Shown one piece after another: positions 1 through 8,876 of a stretch of 32,418 nucleotides of DNA (position 1 is the stretch's first letter; each line of letters opens with the position of its first letter). Source of the stretch: Butyrivibrio sp. GTDB taxonomy: Bacteria > Bacillota_A > Clostridia > Lachnospirales > Lachnospiraceae. The notes beneath the pieces are model-generated. The model ran no database searches, was not told the DNA's origin, and saw only the letters and a list, made by a program, of their open reading frames with translations. A program made the translations under genes and the position numbers. The stretch is taken from assembly GCA_024690635.1 (NCBI GenBank), contig JAILOW010000014.1, positions 1 to 32,418 on the forward strand, written 5' to 3'.

Positions 1-1172
1 AAGCTATTGAAGAATCAAACGGAAAGACATTCTACGGTGTTGGTAACAGTAGCCGTGGTAAGTCAGCACTTCCCGTATTCATTGAGTACTTACAGTCAAT
101 CGATCCTTCATACAATATGGAGTTCGAGTGGCAGCAGCCCAAGAACAACAAGATCTTTGAGCAGCTTACATCAGACTCACTTAAGAGCGAAGGCACTTTC
201 GCAATGACACTTATCCAGGACGGTAACCAGATCCAGTCCAAGATGGTTGACACTGATATCCTTAAGACATTCATCCCCAAGGAGTGGGCAGATGCCAACG
301 GAACATCAGCTGATGCATACGAGGGATTCCTTCCTCTTCAGACACTTAACAAGGTATTCATGTACAACAACCAGGGAACAGCACAGTTCACAAACTGCTG
401 GGACTTCGTATATGAAGATGCACATCCCCTCTTCATGGGCGTTGATTCCGAGATCGTAGGAAAGAACTTCCTCATGATGCTCACAGAAGACAAGTACGCT
501 ACATGGCTTAAAGAAGCTTATGACAAGCTTGATGATACAAAGAAGGCATACTTCGAGCCCACCATCCAGGAGATGCAGGCAGATGCCAGCGACCTTGGGC
601 TTGGCGCAAACGGCGCTTACGCTCTTGCATGGATCAAGCTCTGGGTTAACAGCTACAACGAGCAGACTGATGACGGCCCTATCTGCAACACTCTTGTAGA
701 TGCATCCGCAAAGGATCAGGCAGGACTTTTGGTTTACTCCAAGCTCCGTTCCGTTGAGGAATCAGCTTCCGTATCAGTTAACAACATCAACGTAGCAGCT
801 TACCAGGACGGCTACACAGGAATCGGCGGATATGGCTACTGCCACTACCTCTTCCTTACCAAGAACAGCCCTCTTCCCTGGACAGCATGCGCATTCATCG
901 CTTACATGACATGCACCGAGAAGGGCTTTGAAGCATGGGGCAAGGATATGGGCGGATATTCATCCAATCCTAACGTAGCAAAAGAGATCGAGGATACCTT
1001 CCATCACTCACAGGGTGGCGGAGATGAGTTCCCTGCAAAGAACGATCGCGGATACGACTGGTGGACAACAGACGGCGAGCTTGTACTTGAAGATCCCGTT
1101 TACTGCTCAGACGTTTCCTTCACAGTAGGCAGCTGGATCGACGTGCTCGATCACTATGCTCCCGGAGAATAA
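1..1172 (+). CDS. ABC transporter extracellular solute-binding protein, 3' part
   Basis: The reading frame is already open at the window edge (codons start at base 3) and runs about 389 residues to the TAA at 1170-1172, so the signal peptide and N-terminal lobe are missing. Residues before the ATG at 117 are in frame and protein-like, so that ATG is internal. The sequence is rich in aromatic and acidic residues and has the look of a periplasmic-binding-protein type 2 domain. I identify it mainly from position: a double permease and an ABC ATPase follow immediately on the same strand. Such a lipoprotein would capture substrate outside the cell and deliver it to the permease. The permease architecture resembles iron(III), thiamine and polyamine importers, but the substrate cannot be read from the sequence. 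A 9-bp stem-loop directly follows the stop codon. Confidence 0.8.
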   Translation, partial: AIEESNGKTFYGVGNSSRGKSALPVFIEYLQSIDPSYNMEFEWQQPKNNKIFEQLTSDSLKSEGTFAMTLIQDGNQIQSKMVDTDILKTFIPKEWADANGTSADAYEGFLPLQTLNKVFMYNNQGTAQFTNCWDFVYEDAHPLFMGVDSEIVGKNFLMMLTEDKYATWLKEAYDKLDDTKKAYFEPTIQEMQADASDLGLGANGAYALAWIKLWVNSYNEQTDDGPICNTLVDASAKDQAGLLVYSKLRSVEESASVSVNNINVAAYQDGYTGIGGYGYCHYLFLTKNSPLPWTACAFIAYMTCTEKGFEAWGKDMGGYSSNPNVAKEIEDTFHHSQGGGDEFPAKNDRGYDWWTTDGELVLEDPVYCSDVSFTVGSWIDVLDHYAPGE

Positions 1173-1191
1173 AGAGAAGGCATTGTAAAAA

Positions 1192-1218
1192 CAAGGGATG
1201 TCGTTACGGCATCCCTTG
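1192..1218 (+). other. Intercistronic stem-loop between binding protein and permease
   Basis: CAAGGGATG (1192-1200) and CATCCCTTG (1210-1218) form a perfect 9-bp stem with a 9-base loop, 19 bases after the binding-protein stop. No run of T follows, so it is not a clear terminator. In ABC importer operons such hairpins often protect the 3' end of the binding-protein mRNA or stop part of the transcripts, giving more binding protein than membrane subunits. That role is inferred here. The structure covers an in-frame ATG at 1198, which argues that the permease starts at 1237. Confidence 0.6.
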
Positions 1219-1236
1219 CTTAAAGAAAGGACAAAG

Positions 1237-3066
1237 ATGGAAGCAACAATCGCAAAACCAGACAAAAGTGCGATTTTCAAAAATAAGGTAAAGACATGGT
1301 TTTCCCAACCTCAGAATATAATACTTTTGCTGTTTGGGATTGTTTTGACCTTCAGTACCGTCGCACCTATAGTGGCAATCGTAAAAGACACCTTTGCCAT
1401 TCATCCCGGAACCATCGATCAGCACCTGACAAAAAGGGTATCCGGATACACAATAGTCAATTACACAGATCTTTTCACCAGTAAGCTTGCAAAGACCAAT
1501 CTGTGGACACCGCTTTTAAACACAGTTATCCTCTCGGTGCTTACCTGCGTGATCTCCATTCTGTTCGGAGGACTCTTCGCGTTCCTTGTGACCAGAACGG
1601 ATATGAAGTACAAAAAGTACTTAAGTTCAATCTTTATCTTCCCATACATCATGCCCCAGTGGACACTGGCTGTTGTATGGCAGCACATGTTTTACTCAAA
1701 CAAGGTTACCGGAACTTCTGACGGACTCCTTGCAGCTCTTTTCAATATCTATTTCCCACACTGGTGGTGCCAGGGAGTATTCCCCAGTGCGGTAGTACTC
1801 GGCCTGCACTATGCTCCCTTTGCCTATATCCTTATAGGCGGTATCTTCAAGAACATGGATGCCAACCTAGAAGAGGCGGCAACCATCCTTGATACACCCA
1901 AGTGGAAGATAATGTTTAAAGTAACCCTTCCCATGATAAAGCCCGCGATCCTCTCAACCATACTTCTGGTATTCGGATCAGCAATGGGAAGCTACCCGGT
2001 TCCTCATTATCTGAACCTTACAACTCTTTCAACCAAGTACATTTCAATGAACAGTAAATACACCGGCGAAGCAAGTATCCTTGCAATCATCATGATGATC
2101 TTCGGTGTTCTGATCCTTGGTATGAACCAGCTCAGCTTAAAGAGCCGCAAAAACTACACTACTGTAACGGGAAAGAGCGGACAGCTCACCAAGCTCTCCA
2201 TAGGAAAAGCAGGAAAGTACATTGTAGGAATAATCTTTATCATCATCACATTCTTTACAAGTATCTGGCCTATTCTCCTGTTTGCTCTTGAGACCTTCCT
2301 TCCCAACCCCGGTGACTACAGCTTCCTTTACACAGGAAACCTTGCGCACCTGACAACAAAGTGGTGGGTAACAAACGAGAACATTACAGAAAACGGCATG
2401 TACGGTCAGCCCGGTATTCTTTATAACAACACTATCTGGCACGCATTCTTCGGAACTCTGTTCCTTGCAGTTGTATGCGCCCTCATAGCAGGAACCATCG
2501 GAACTCTCATCGGCTACGCCGTTGCGAAAAAAAGAAGAAATAAGTGGGCGAACTACGTAAACAACGTGGCATTCCTCCCTTACCTTATGCCTTCAATCGC
2601 GGTTGGAGCAGCATTCTTTATCCTCTTCTCCAACGAATACGTAAATCTGTTTAACACATATACACTTCTGATCATCGCCGGTGTGGTAAAATACATACCC
2701 TTCGCCTCAAGAAGCTCACTGAACTCAATGCTTCAGATCAGTAACGAGCTTGAGGAAGCGGCGATCATCCAGAACACACCATGGATAAAGAGAATGACCA
2801 GGATCATCATTCCGATCCAGAAGTCATCCATCATAAGCGGATACCTTCTTCCCTTCATGACATGCCTTAGGGAGTTATCTCTTTTCCTGCTTTTGTGCAC
2901 ACAGGGCTTTATCCTGTCCACAACCCTTGACTACTTCGATGAGATGGGACTGTACGCATTCTCAAGTGCCATCAACCTGATCCTCATCGTAACGATTCTT
3001 GTATTTAACACACTGGTAAACAAGCTGACAGGCGCCAGCCTTGACAGCGGCATAGGAGGAAAGTGA
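1237..3066 (+). CDS. ABC transporter permease, two fused permease domains (609 aa)
   Basis: This is the integral membrane subunit of the importer, with two binding-protein-dependent permease domains fused in one chain as in FbpB- and ThiP-type systems. Each half has several hydrophobic segments and one EAA-type coupling motif: EEAATILDTPKW near residue 212 and EEAAIIQNTPW near residue 506. These cytoplasmic loops dock on the ATPase. A hydrophobic segment near residue 20-45 begins the first half and another near residue 330-350 begins the second. I chose the ATG at 1237 because AGAAAGGA lies just upstream at 1224-1231, whereas the in-frame ATG at 1198 lies inside the stem-loop and has no ribosome site. 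The stop at 3064-3066 is followed within a few bases by the ATPase start, so the two are probably translationally coupled. Substrate unknown; iron(III)-like is only a family guess. Confidence 0.9.
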   Translation: MEATIAKPDKSAIFKNKVKTWFSQPQNIILLLFGIVLTFSTVAPIVAIVKDTFAIHPGTIDQHLTKRVSGYTIVNYTDLFTSKLAKTNLWTPLLNTVILSVLTCVISILFGGLFAFLVTRTDMKYKKYLSSIFIFPYIMPQWTLAVVWQHMFYSNKVTGTSDGLLAALFNIYFPHWWCQGVFPSAVVLGLHYAPFAYILIGGIFKNMDANLEEAATILDTPKWKIMFKVTLPMIKPAILSTILLVFGSAMGSYPVPHYLNLTTLSTKYISMNSKYTGEASILAIIMMIFGVLILGMNQLSLKSRKNYTTVTGKSGQLTKLSIGKAGKYIVGIIFIIITFFTSIWPILLFALETFLPNPGDYSFLYTGNLAHLTTKWWVTNENITENGMYGQPGILYNNTIWHAFFGTLFLAVVCALIAGTIGTLIGYAVAKKRRNKWANYVNNVAFLPYLMPSIAVGAAFFILFSNEYVNLFNTYTLLIIAGVVKYIPFASRSSLNSMLQISNELEEAAIIQNTPWIKRMTRIIIPIQKSSIISGYLLPFMTCLRELSLFLLLCTQGFILSTTLDYFDEMGLYAFSSAINLILIVTILVFNTLVNKLTGASLDSGIGGK

Positions 3067-3068
3067 TC

Positions 3069-4715
3069 ATGCCGGAAATCAAATTGGAAAATATAACAAA
3101 ACGTTGGGGAAAGTTCTTTGGTGTTGATAACGTAAGTCTCGACATCCCGGACAATTCCTTTATCACACTGCTGGGCCCTTCAGGCTGCGGCAAGACTACA
3201 ATCCTCAGAATGATCGCAGGTCTTGAAACTCCCACAGAGGGCCGCATCACAATCGGAGACAAGGTTGTATTTGATTCAAATGCAGGAATCAACGTGCCTG
3301 CAAACAAGCGTAAAGTGGGATTTCTTTTCCAGAACTATGCGCTCTGGCCCAATATGACAGTCTATGAGAACATTTCATTCGGACTTAAGAACATTCACGA
3401 GGAACTTCACGTTGTTGATGTTGAAGCCAAACAGACAGGAGACCTGGTAAAGGCGCTTCAGAACGGCAACAAGATCAGCGAAGTAATCGAAGAGTGCAAA
3501 GATAAAAACGGAAAGCTTGATGACAACAAGGCTTACGTCAAGCTCATCGATACCTTTAATCTGTCCATCTATACCGCAAAAGAGCTGTTCTCTATGGGAA
3601 TCCACACTGCATCGGATCCCGCTACTGCAGCAAAGACCAAGCTTGCGGAATATGAGATCAAGCTTGCGGGAATAAATCATAAATATGAGCAGGAAGGCAA
3701 GAGCCTCAACGAGAAATACGAAGTAACCAGGGACGGAAAGGTTCTTGAGGAAAAGAGAAAGCTCAGCAAGGAGGAGATCGACTCAAGAGTTCGTGCATGC
3801 TCAAGGATCGTAAAGATCGGTATGTTCATGGACAGATATCCCGCAGAGCTCTCCGGCGGACAGCAGCAAAGAGTTGCTATCGCAAGGACACTTGCTCCCG
3901 AGCCTCAGGTTCTTTTCATGGATGAGCCTCTTTCAAACCTTGACGCCAAGCTTCGTCTTGAGATGAGATACGAGCTTCAAAGGCTCCATGTTGAGACCGG
4001 AAGTACCTTTGTATATGTAACTCACGATCAGATGGAAGCCATGACACTTGCAACAAGGATCTGCCTTGTAAATAACGGTGTGCTCCAGCAGTACGCAGCA
4101 CCCCTTGAAGTTTACAACAGACCTGCGAACCTCTTTGTTGCTGATTTCGTAGGCAACCCTTCCATGAACTTTGTGGATGCCAAGGGCTCACAGCAGTCAG
4201 ACGGAAGCATTTCCCTTGATATCCTTGGCGGTATCAAGGCAAGATTCATCCCTTCGGAAAAGACAGAACTGTCAGTTTGGAGAGATGCCAGAGACAAGGC
4301 AGAAGCTGAAAAAACAGAGCTTGAGCGCCAGAGACTTCAGAAAAAGGGTGCTGTTGAAAAGAGCAACAAGGACGAGGTATTCAAGTACCACGTTCAGCTC
4401 GTTGAGGAGCAGGACGACAGTATCATGGACGAGCCTGTTATCACAGACGAAGACTTCGTGATCGGCATCAGGCCTGAAGCCATCGACATTGAAGAAGACG
4501 GCAGGATCGACACCACCATCTACGGTGCAATGCCCACAGGTATGGAGTCCACCTTGAAACTTCGTGTCGGCGAGTACCTCCTGACATCCGTAATATTTGG
4601 CGGAGTTATCTACCAGATCGGCCAGGAAGAGAAAGTAAATATTAATGGCAAAGACATTCTTCTCTTTGATCGTCGCTCAGGAAAACTTATCTGCGCAGGA
4701 TCCCTTGAGCTCTAA
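3069..4715 (+). CDS. ABC transporter ATP-binding protein with large internal insertion (548 aa)
   Basis: This ATPase powers the importer above. All catalytic motifs are intact: Walker A GPSGCGKTT at 36-44, Q-loop glutamine at 88, signature LSGGQ at 261-265, Walker B VLFMDE at 281-286, D-loop SNLD at 289-292 and H-loop histidine at 319. In ordinary CUT1/MOI-family ATPases about 50 residues separate the Q-loop from the signature. Here there are about 170, so roughly 120 extra, mainly charged and helical residues sit at about 108-235. A second charged, coiled-coil-like stretch at about 396-460 interrupts the C-terminal TOBE-like region, which resumes at DFVIGIRPEAI. The ATG at 3069 is preferred over the overlapping GTG at 3063 because AGGAGGA at 3054-3060 gives 8-base spacing to it. 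The chain is about 200 residues longer than usual for the family. Confidence 0.92.
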   Translation: MPEIKLENITKRWGKFFGVDNVSLDIPDNSFITLLGPSGCGKTTILRMIAGLETPTEGRITIGDKVVFDSNAGINVPANKRKVGFLFQNYALWPNMTVYENISFGLKNIHEELHVVDVEAKQTGDLVKALQNGNKISEVIEECKDKNGKLDDNKAYVKLIDTFNLSIYTAKELFSMGIHTASDPATAAKTKLAEYEIKLAGINHKYEQEGKSLNEKYEVTRDGKVLEEKRKLSKEEIDSRVRACSRIVKIGMFMDRYPAELSGGQQQRVAIARTLAPEPQVLFMDEPLSNLDAKLRLEMRYELQRLHVETGSTFVYVTHDQMEAMTLATRICLVNNGVLQQYAAPLEVYNRPANLFVADFVGNPSMNFVDAKGSQQSDGSISLDILGGIKARFIPSEKTELSVWRDARDKAEAEKTELERQRLQKKGAVEKSNKDEVFKYHVQLVEEQDDSIMDEPVITDEDFVIGIRPEAIDIEEDGRIDTTIYGAMPTGMESTLKLRVGEYLLTSVIFGGVIYQIGQEEKVNINGKDILLFDRRSGKLICAGSLEL

Positions 4716-5035
4716 TACTGTGAAGAAGAACTAAAAAAGCTTTATGGCTGCGAATCATTTGCACACGCCGTATGATTTACTTAATGAAAAAACAAGGAAA
4801 TGCCGAGTGTTCTGAGTAACACGAAATGAGGCATTTCCTTGTTTTTGAATTATACGTAAATCAACGGCACGGAAACGTGAGCAGCCATTAACTTTTTCAG
4901 TTCTTCGTATAGGATAAATGCTAAAAGGCACAATAGCGTGCAATACAGAAGAAATGTGATAAGATTAAAAAGGAAAAAAATTTCTTTGTATGAATCAATA
5001 AATGAAAATTTATATACGACTCAGGGGGAAATATT
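4716..5035 (+). other. Intergenic region between ABC operon and protease gene
   Basis: Apart from the terminator at 4788-4846, I see no coding potential. The AT-rich half nearer the protease probably holds its promoter. An extended -10 candidate, TGATAAGAT (4957-4965), has no convincing -35 partner. The protease ribosome site AGGGGG lies at about 5022-5027, upstream of the ATG at 5036. Confidence 0.4.
4788..4846 (+). terminator. Long terminator hairpin after the ABC operon
   Basis: A 17-base perfect inverted repeat (4788-4804 with 4830-4846, core CAAGGAAATGCC) has an A-run on the 5' side and GTTTTT on the 3' side. A second small stem, GTGTT/AACAC, sits inside the 25-base loop at 4807-4822. 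The A/T-run symmetry would let it terminate on either strand; no minus-strand gene needs it here. Confidence 0.85.
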
Positions 5036-7522
5036 ATGGGAAACAGACCTGTTGGAAGAAAGAAAAATGTTACGGATGGCGGAAGCGGCGTACATAAGCG
5101 CGGCGAAGGCCTTGGAACCGGCCCTGTAGGAAACAGCGAAGGTTACTCCTCGGGTTCAGGCACATCAGGCTCCGGCGCAGGACCTCAAAGATCCTCGGGA
5201 GGAAGAAGCCCGCTCTTTATGATAATTATCATCCTTGCCCTTTTGCTTGGAGGTGGCGGCGGTCTCACCTCTTTCCTTGGCGGTGGCCTTGGAGGCGGTG
5301 ATACTACCCAGTACACGACTCAGACCCAGACCACGCAGCCTGCGCAGACAACCACTTCTACCGGAGTATCAACTTCAACCGGCCAGTCATCAGGCTCAGG
5401 TCTTTCTATGCTTGGCTCACTCCTTGGCGGTGGATACAGCCCCTACACAGGAAGCTCATCAGGCAGTAATGCCGGCTGGAGCGGAGAGAGCAACGTCGGC
5501 AGACTCAATACCTCTGTGGATCCCAAGGCAAGAGCAAAGCGAACTGTTATAAAAGGTGGCGGACAGGATACTGTTACCATTATGCTCTATATGTGCGGAG
5601 CAGATCTTGAGTCCAAAAGCGGAATGGCTTCAAGGGACCTTCAGGAGATGCTTGGCGCTAATCTTGGAGACAAAATAAATCTTATCATCTACACAGGCGG
5701 AGCGAAGCAGTGGCAGAACAACGTGGTTTCCTCCGACACCAATCAGATATATCAGGTTAAGAACGGAAAACTTACTCTTTTAAAAGACAATCTTGGAAAA
5801 GTGCCAATGACAAGGCCCGATACCCTTTCAGGCTTTATCAAATGGACAGCAGATAACTTCCCTGCAGACAGATTTGAGCTTATCTTCTGGAACCACGGCG
5901 GCGGATCAACAGGCGGCTACGGCTACGATGAGAAATTCCCTTCCGCAGGCGCAATGACACTGTCAGGCATAAACACAGCGCTTAAGGACGGCGGCGTAAC
6001 CTTTGACTTTGTGGGCTTTGATACCTGCCTTATGGCAACTGTGGAGAATGCACTGGTTGTGTCCAACTATGCGGATTACCTCATTGCCTCCGAAGAGACA
6101 GAGCCCGGTGTTGGCTGGTACTACACAGACTGGCTCACAGCCTTTGGCAGAAACACCTCCATGGATACCCTTGAGATAGGCAAGAACATCATAGACTCCT
6201 TTGTGGATACCTGTGCCAAGGCTTGCCCCGGCCAGTCCACAACTCTATCAATGATCGATCTGTCGGAGCTCTCCCAGACAGTTCCTTCGGAGCTTACCGA
6301 ATTTGCAAAAGCCACATCGGAAATGACAACAACAGATTTTAAGACCATCTCCGATGCAAGAAGCAGCTCAAGAGAGTATGCAAGTAGGAGAATCGATCAG
6401 ATAGACTTTGTTGACTTTGCGACCAGAGTTGGAACGGACGAAGCAAAAGAGCTGGCTGATGTATTAAAGAGCGCCATCAAATACAACAGGATCGGCCCCG
6501 GCATGACCAATTCCTACGGCCTTTCCATCTACTTCCCTTACAAAAACGGCCCGAAGCTTACCAATATGGCTGATACCTATGACGATATTGGAATGGATCG
6601 GGAGTACACCAAGCTTATTCAGAGCTTTGCGGGGATGGGAGCCTGTGGACAGGCTGCAGCAGGCGGAACAGGATCACCCCTTACCTCAATCTTTGGGGAT
6701 ATGGCAGGAGCAAGCGGATCTTCTTCCGGTGCAGGTTCAGCAGAGCTTATAACTCAGCTTCTTACAACCTTCCTTGCAGGCGACTATAGCAGCGTCTCCG
6801 GATACAATTCCAGCAACGGCTCTTTTATCGGAAAGAGCGTAGATGTTGATACAGCTGCAGAGTACATTGCACATCACAGATTCGATCCCACAGAGCTTTT
6901 CTGGACCACCAATGAAGAGGGCGAGGAAGTCATAAGGCTTTCCGAGGAGCAGTGGAGCCTTGTGCAGGATCTTGTTCTCAACGAGTTTTACGATGACGGT
7001 GAAGGTTACATCGATCTTGGTTATGATAACGTCTTTGAGTTTGATGCAAACGGAGATCTGGTTGCTCAGAACGACAAGACCTGGCTTGCCATCGACGGAA
7101 ATAGCGTGGCATACTATGTTACTGATATTCAGGGAGATGAGGACAACTATGTCATAACCGGCAGAGTTCCCTGCTTTATCAACGGCGAAAGAAGCGAACT
7201 GATCCTTTCCTTTGATTCCGAACATGAGGACGGACGCGTTGTTGGTGCAGCAAGAGTCTACAAGGACGGCGAAACCGAGACTGTTGCAAAGAACATGACT
7301 GAGATAAATCAAGGCGACAAGATCGACTTCCTTTGCGACTACTACACTTATGACAAAGAGTACAAGGATACCTACTATCTTGGCGAGCAGTACGTTGTTC
7401 CCGGCAAGATGGAGGATATGGTCATCAGCAATACCAAGGTCGGCGACGGAGATCTGCTCATGACCTACAGATTTACCGATATCTACGGCAACAATTTCTG
7501 GACCAGTCCTTTGACTTACTAA
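5036..7522 (+). CDS. Membrane-anchored clostripain-family (C11) cysteine protease (828 aa)
   Basis: A peptidase family C11 (clostripain-like) domain starts near residue 178 (TVTIMLYMCGADLES). The catalytic pair is visible as His287 in FWNHGGG and Cys331 in FDTCLMA. Ahead of it are a Gly/Ser-rich cytoplasmic tail (1-57), one hydrophobic segment at about 59-72 (LFMIIIILALLLGG), and a Gly/Thr/Gln/Ser-rich linker to about residue 160. This suggests a signal-anchored, outward-facing protease on a flexible stalk. Another Gly/Ser linker at about 545-565 leads to a C-terminal region of unknown function, rich in Asp, Tyr and Glu. Clostripains usually cut after Arg and often self-process; the ARAKRT segment near 165-170 is a plausible cleavage site, by inference. 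Substrate unknown. The start is well placed after AGGGGG. Confidence 0.88.
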   Translation: MGNRPVGRKKNVTDGGSGVHKRGEGLGTGPVGNSEGYSSGSGTSGSGAGPQRSSGGRSPLFMIIIILALLLGGGGGLTSFLGGGLGGGDTTQYTTQTQTTQPAQTTTSTGVSTSTGQSSGSGLSMLGSLLGGGYSPYTGSSSGSNAGWSGESNVGRLNTSVDPKARAKRTVIKGGGQDTVTIMLYMCGADLESKSGMASRDLQEMLGANLGDKINLIIYTGGAKQWQNNVVSSDTNQIYQVKNGKLTLLKDNLGKVPMTRPDTLSGFIKWTADNFPADRFELIFWNHGGGSTGGYGYDEKFPSAGAMTLSGINTALKDGGVTFDFVGFDTCLMATVENALVVSNYADYLIASEETEPGVGWYYTDWLTAFGRNTSMDTLEIGKNIIDSFVDTCAKACPGQSTTLSMIDLSELSQTVPSELTEFAKATSEMTTTDFKTISDARSSSREYASRRIDQIDFVDFATRVGTDEAKELADVLKSAIKYNRIGPGMTNSYGLSIYFPYKNGPKLTNMADTYDDIGMDREYTKLIQSFAGMGACGQAAAGGTGSPLTSIFGDMAGASGSSSGAGSAELITQLLTTFLAGDYSSVSGYNSSNGSFIGKSVDVDTAAEYIAHHRFDPTELFWTTNEEGEEVIRLSEEQWSLVQDLVLNEFYDDGEGYIDLGYDNVFEFDANGDLVAQNDKTWLAIDGNSVAYYVTDIQGDEDNYVITGRVPCFINGERSELILSFDSEHEDGRVVGAARVYKDGETETVAKNMTEINQGDKIDFLCDYYTYDKEYKDTYYLGEQYVVPGKMEDMVISNTKVGDGDLLMTYRFTDIYGNNFWTSPLTY

Positions 7523-7532
7523 TGAGGTATAC

Positions 7533-8027
7533 ATGGAGTATCAGCTTACCACCCTGTGCTACATCGAAAGAGACGACGAGTACCTGATGATGCACAGGAT
7601 CTCGAAAAAGAATGACATAAACAAAGACAAGTGGATAGGCGTCGGCGGGCATTTCGAAGATTTCGAAAGCCCTGAGGACTGCATAAAAAGGGAGATCCTT
7701 GAAGAGACAGGTTTTGATATTGCCTATAAAGACTTAAATTACAGAGGAATCATCACCTTTATCTCCGACAAAGGGGACTGCGAGCTTATGTCCCTATTTA
7801 CTGCCCCCTGGCCCGGCAAAGAGCCAAAGGAGTGCAGCGAAGGAAAGCTTGAATGGGTAAAGAAAAAAGATGTTTTTGATCTTAACATCTGGGAGGGCGA
7901 CAAGATCTTTTTCAGACTCCTTGAGGAGAAAAAAGAGTTCTTTTCCCTGAAACTTGCCTATGACATAAATGATAATCTGAGGGAAGCGGTACTTAATGGA
8001 CAAGACATTCTTGGCGGGCAGGGTTAA
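7533..8027 (+). CDS. Nudix hydrolase, MutT/8-oxo-dGTP diphosphatase-like (164 aa)
   Basis: A complete Nudix box begins at GHFEDFE and continues through REILEETGF, matching G-x5-E-x7-REUxEExGU; these residues bind the catalytic metal. The protein starts with TTLCYIERDDEYLMMHR, the usual first strand of MutT-like enzymes that hydrolyse nucleoside diphosphate-linked compounds, including oxidised dNTPs. The exact substrate is not determinable. A GAGG ribosome site precedes the ATG by 6 bases, 10 bases after the protease stop. Its last 32 bases overlap the next gene, so the two are almost certainly co-transcribed and may be translationally coupled. Confidence 0.9.
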   Translation: MEYQLTTLCYIERDDEYLMMHRISKKNDINKDKWIGVGGHFEDFESPEDCIKREILEETGFDIAYKDLNYRGIITFISDKGDCELMSLFTAPWPGKEPKECSEGKLEWVKKKDVFDLNIWEGDKIFFRLLEEKKEFFSLKLAYDINDNLREAVLNGQDILGGQG

Positions 8028-8796
8028 AGACCTTGCCCTTAGAGCTTATAACAACAGTTTTGTGACACATACGGAATTTCTGTCGGTGTCGGAGCTTTCG
8101 GATTTTTATTCGCTGCTGTCATCCGAGGGAGTTTCACCCAATGTAAAGAACTATAAAGGCGCCGATTACGTGGTGTTTGGCGGATATCCCGATGCGGAAA
8201 GAGCCATGGTGTGCTTTCTTCCGGATTATCTTGATGAAGAGAGTTTTCTTTCTGCTGAGTCTGAGGAAGGCAGCATCATCAGCTGCATCCACATAGAGCC
8301 TTTAAACAGCAAGTTTTCCGATGTCCTAAATCACAGAGACTATCTGGGATCCCTTATGAATCTTGGAATCGAAAGAGACCAGATCGGAGATATCCTGACG
8401 GGAGATAAAGAGGCATTTGTTTTTACAACCGCTGACATGGCAGAGAATATCTGTAAAGAGCTGGTGAGGATCAAACACACCTCGGTAAAATGCAGCGTGG
8501 TCAAGGCTTCGGAGTGCAACATCTCACCGGAATTTGAGGAAATATCGGGAAGCGTAGCCTCCGAAAGGTGCGATGCCATCCTTGCTCTTGTGTATCATCT
8601 TTCCAGAGCTGAGGCCCAGCGCCTTATAGAGAGCGAATCGGTTTTTATTGACGGCAGGACCGCATTCAGCGGAGGGTACGATCTAAAGCCCGGCCAGCGA
8701 GTGTCTGTAAGAGGGCATGGCAAGTTCATCTACCTCGGGCAGGAGGGCACAAGCCGCAAAGGCCGTCTTTTCGTGGGAATAAAGAAATTTGTATAA
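7996..8796 (+). CDS. ylmH: S4-domain RNA-binding protein, YlmH-like (266 aa)
   Basis: The C-terminal third carries an S4 RNA-binding domain (RAEAQRLIESESVFIDGR, then a GQRVSVRGHGKFIYLG-type end) after an N-terminal domain typical of YlmH. YlmH proteins bind stalled or 50S ribosomal particles and have been linked to ribosome rescue; in many Firmicutes they sit in the ylm cluster near divIVA. Here the gene follows the Nudix gene instead. The ATG at 7996 lies inside the Nudix gene and is preceded by GAGGGAAG (about 7979-7986), which supports this start despite the 32-base overlap. A strong terminator follows the stop codon. Confidence 0.85.
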   Translation: MDKTFLAGRVKDLALRAYNNSFVTHTEFLSVSELSDFYSLLSSEGVSPNVKNYKGADYVVFGGYPDAERAMVCFLPDYLDEESFLSAESEEGSIISCIHIEPLNSKFSDVLNHRDYLGSLMNLGIERDQIGDILTGDKEAFVFTTADMAENICKELVRIKHTSVKCSVVKASECNISPEFEEISGSVASERCDAILALVYHLSRAEAQRLIESESVFIDGRTAFSGGYDLKPGQRVSVRGHGKFIYLGQEGTSRKGRLFVGIKKFV

Positions 8797-8799
8797 AGT

Positions 8800-8832
8800 A
8801 AAAAGGAGTAGCCGCAAGGGTTACTCCTTTTT
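8800..8832 (+). terminator. Rho-independent terminator after ylmH
   Basis: AAAAAGGAGTAGCC pairs with GGGTTACTCCTTTTT (one G-T wobble) around a GCAA-like loop, and the T-run ends the structure. The flanking A- and T-runs mean it could also serve the minus-strand peroxidase gene that ends at 8877. Confidence 0.88.
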
Positions 8833-8876
8833 CATGAGGAAAAATTAATATAATGTGAAGAGGGAAAATGTATATA

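Noticed and set aside
1198..1236. Permease start at the ATG at 1198
   Set aside because: The codon is inside a 9-bp stem and has no ribosome site, while 1237 has AGAAAGGA in place.
6737..7534. Minus-strand frame of 265 codons
   Set aside because: It lies wholly opposite the protease gene, whose frame has clear domains; no ribosome site or homology signs.
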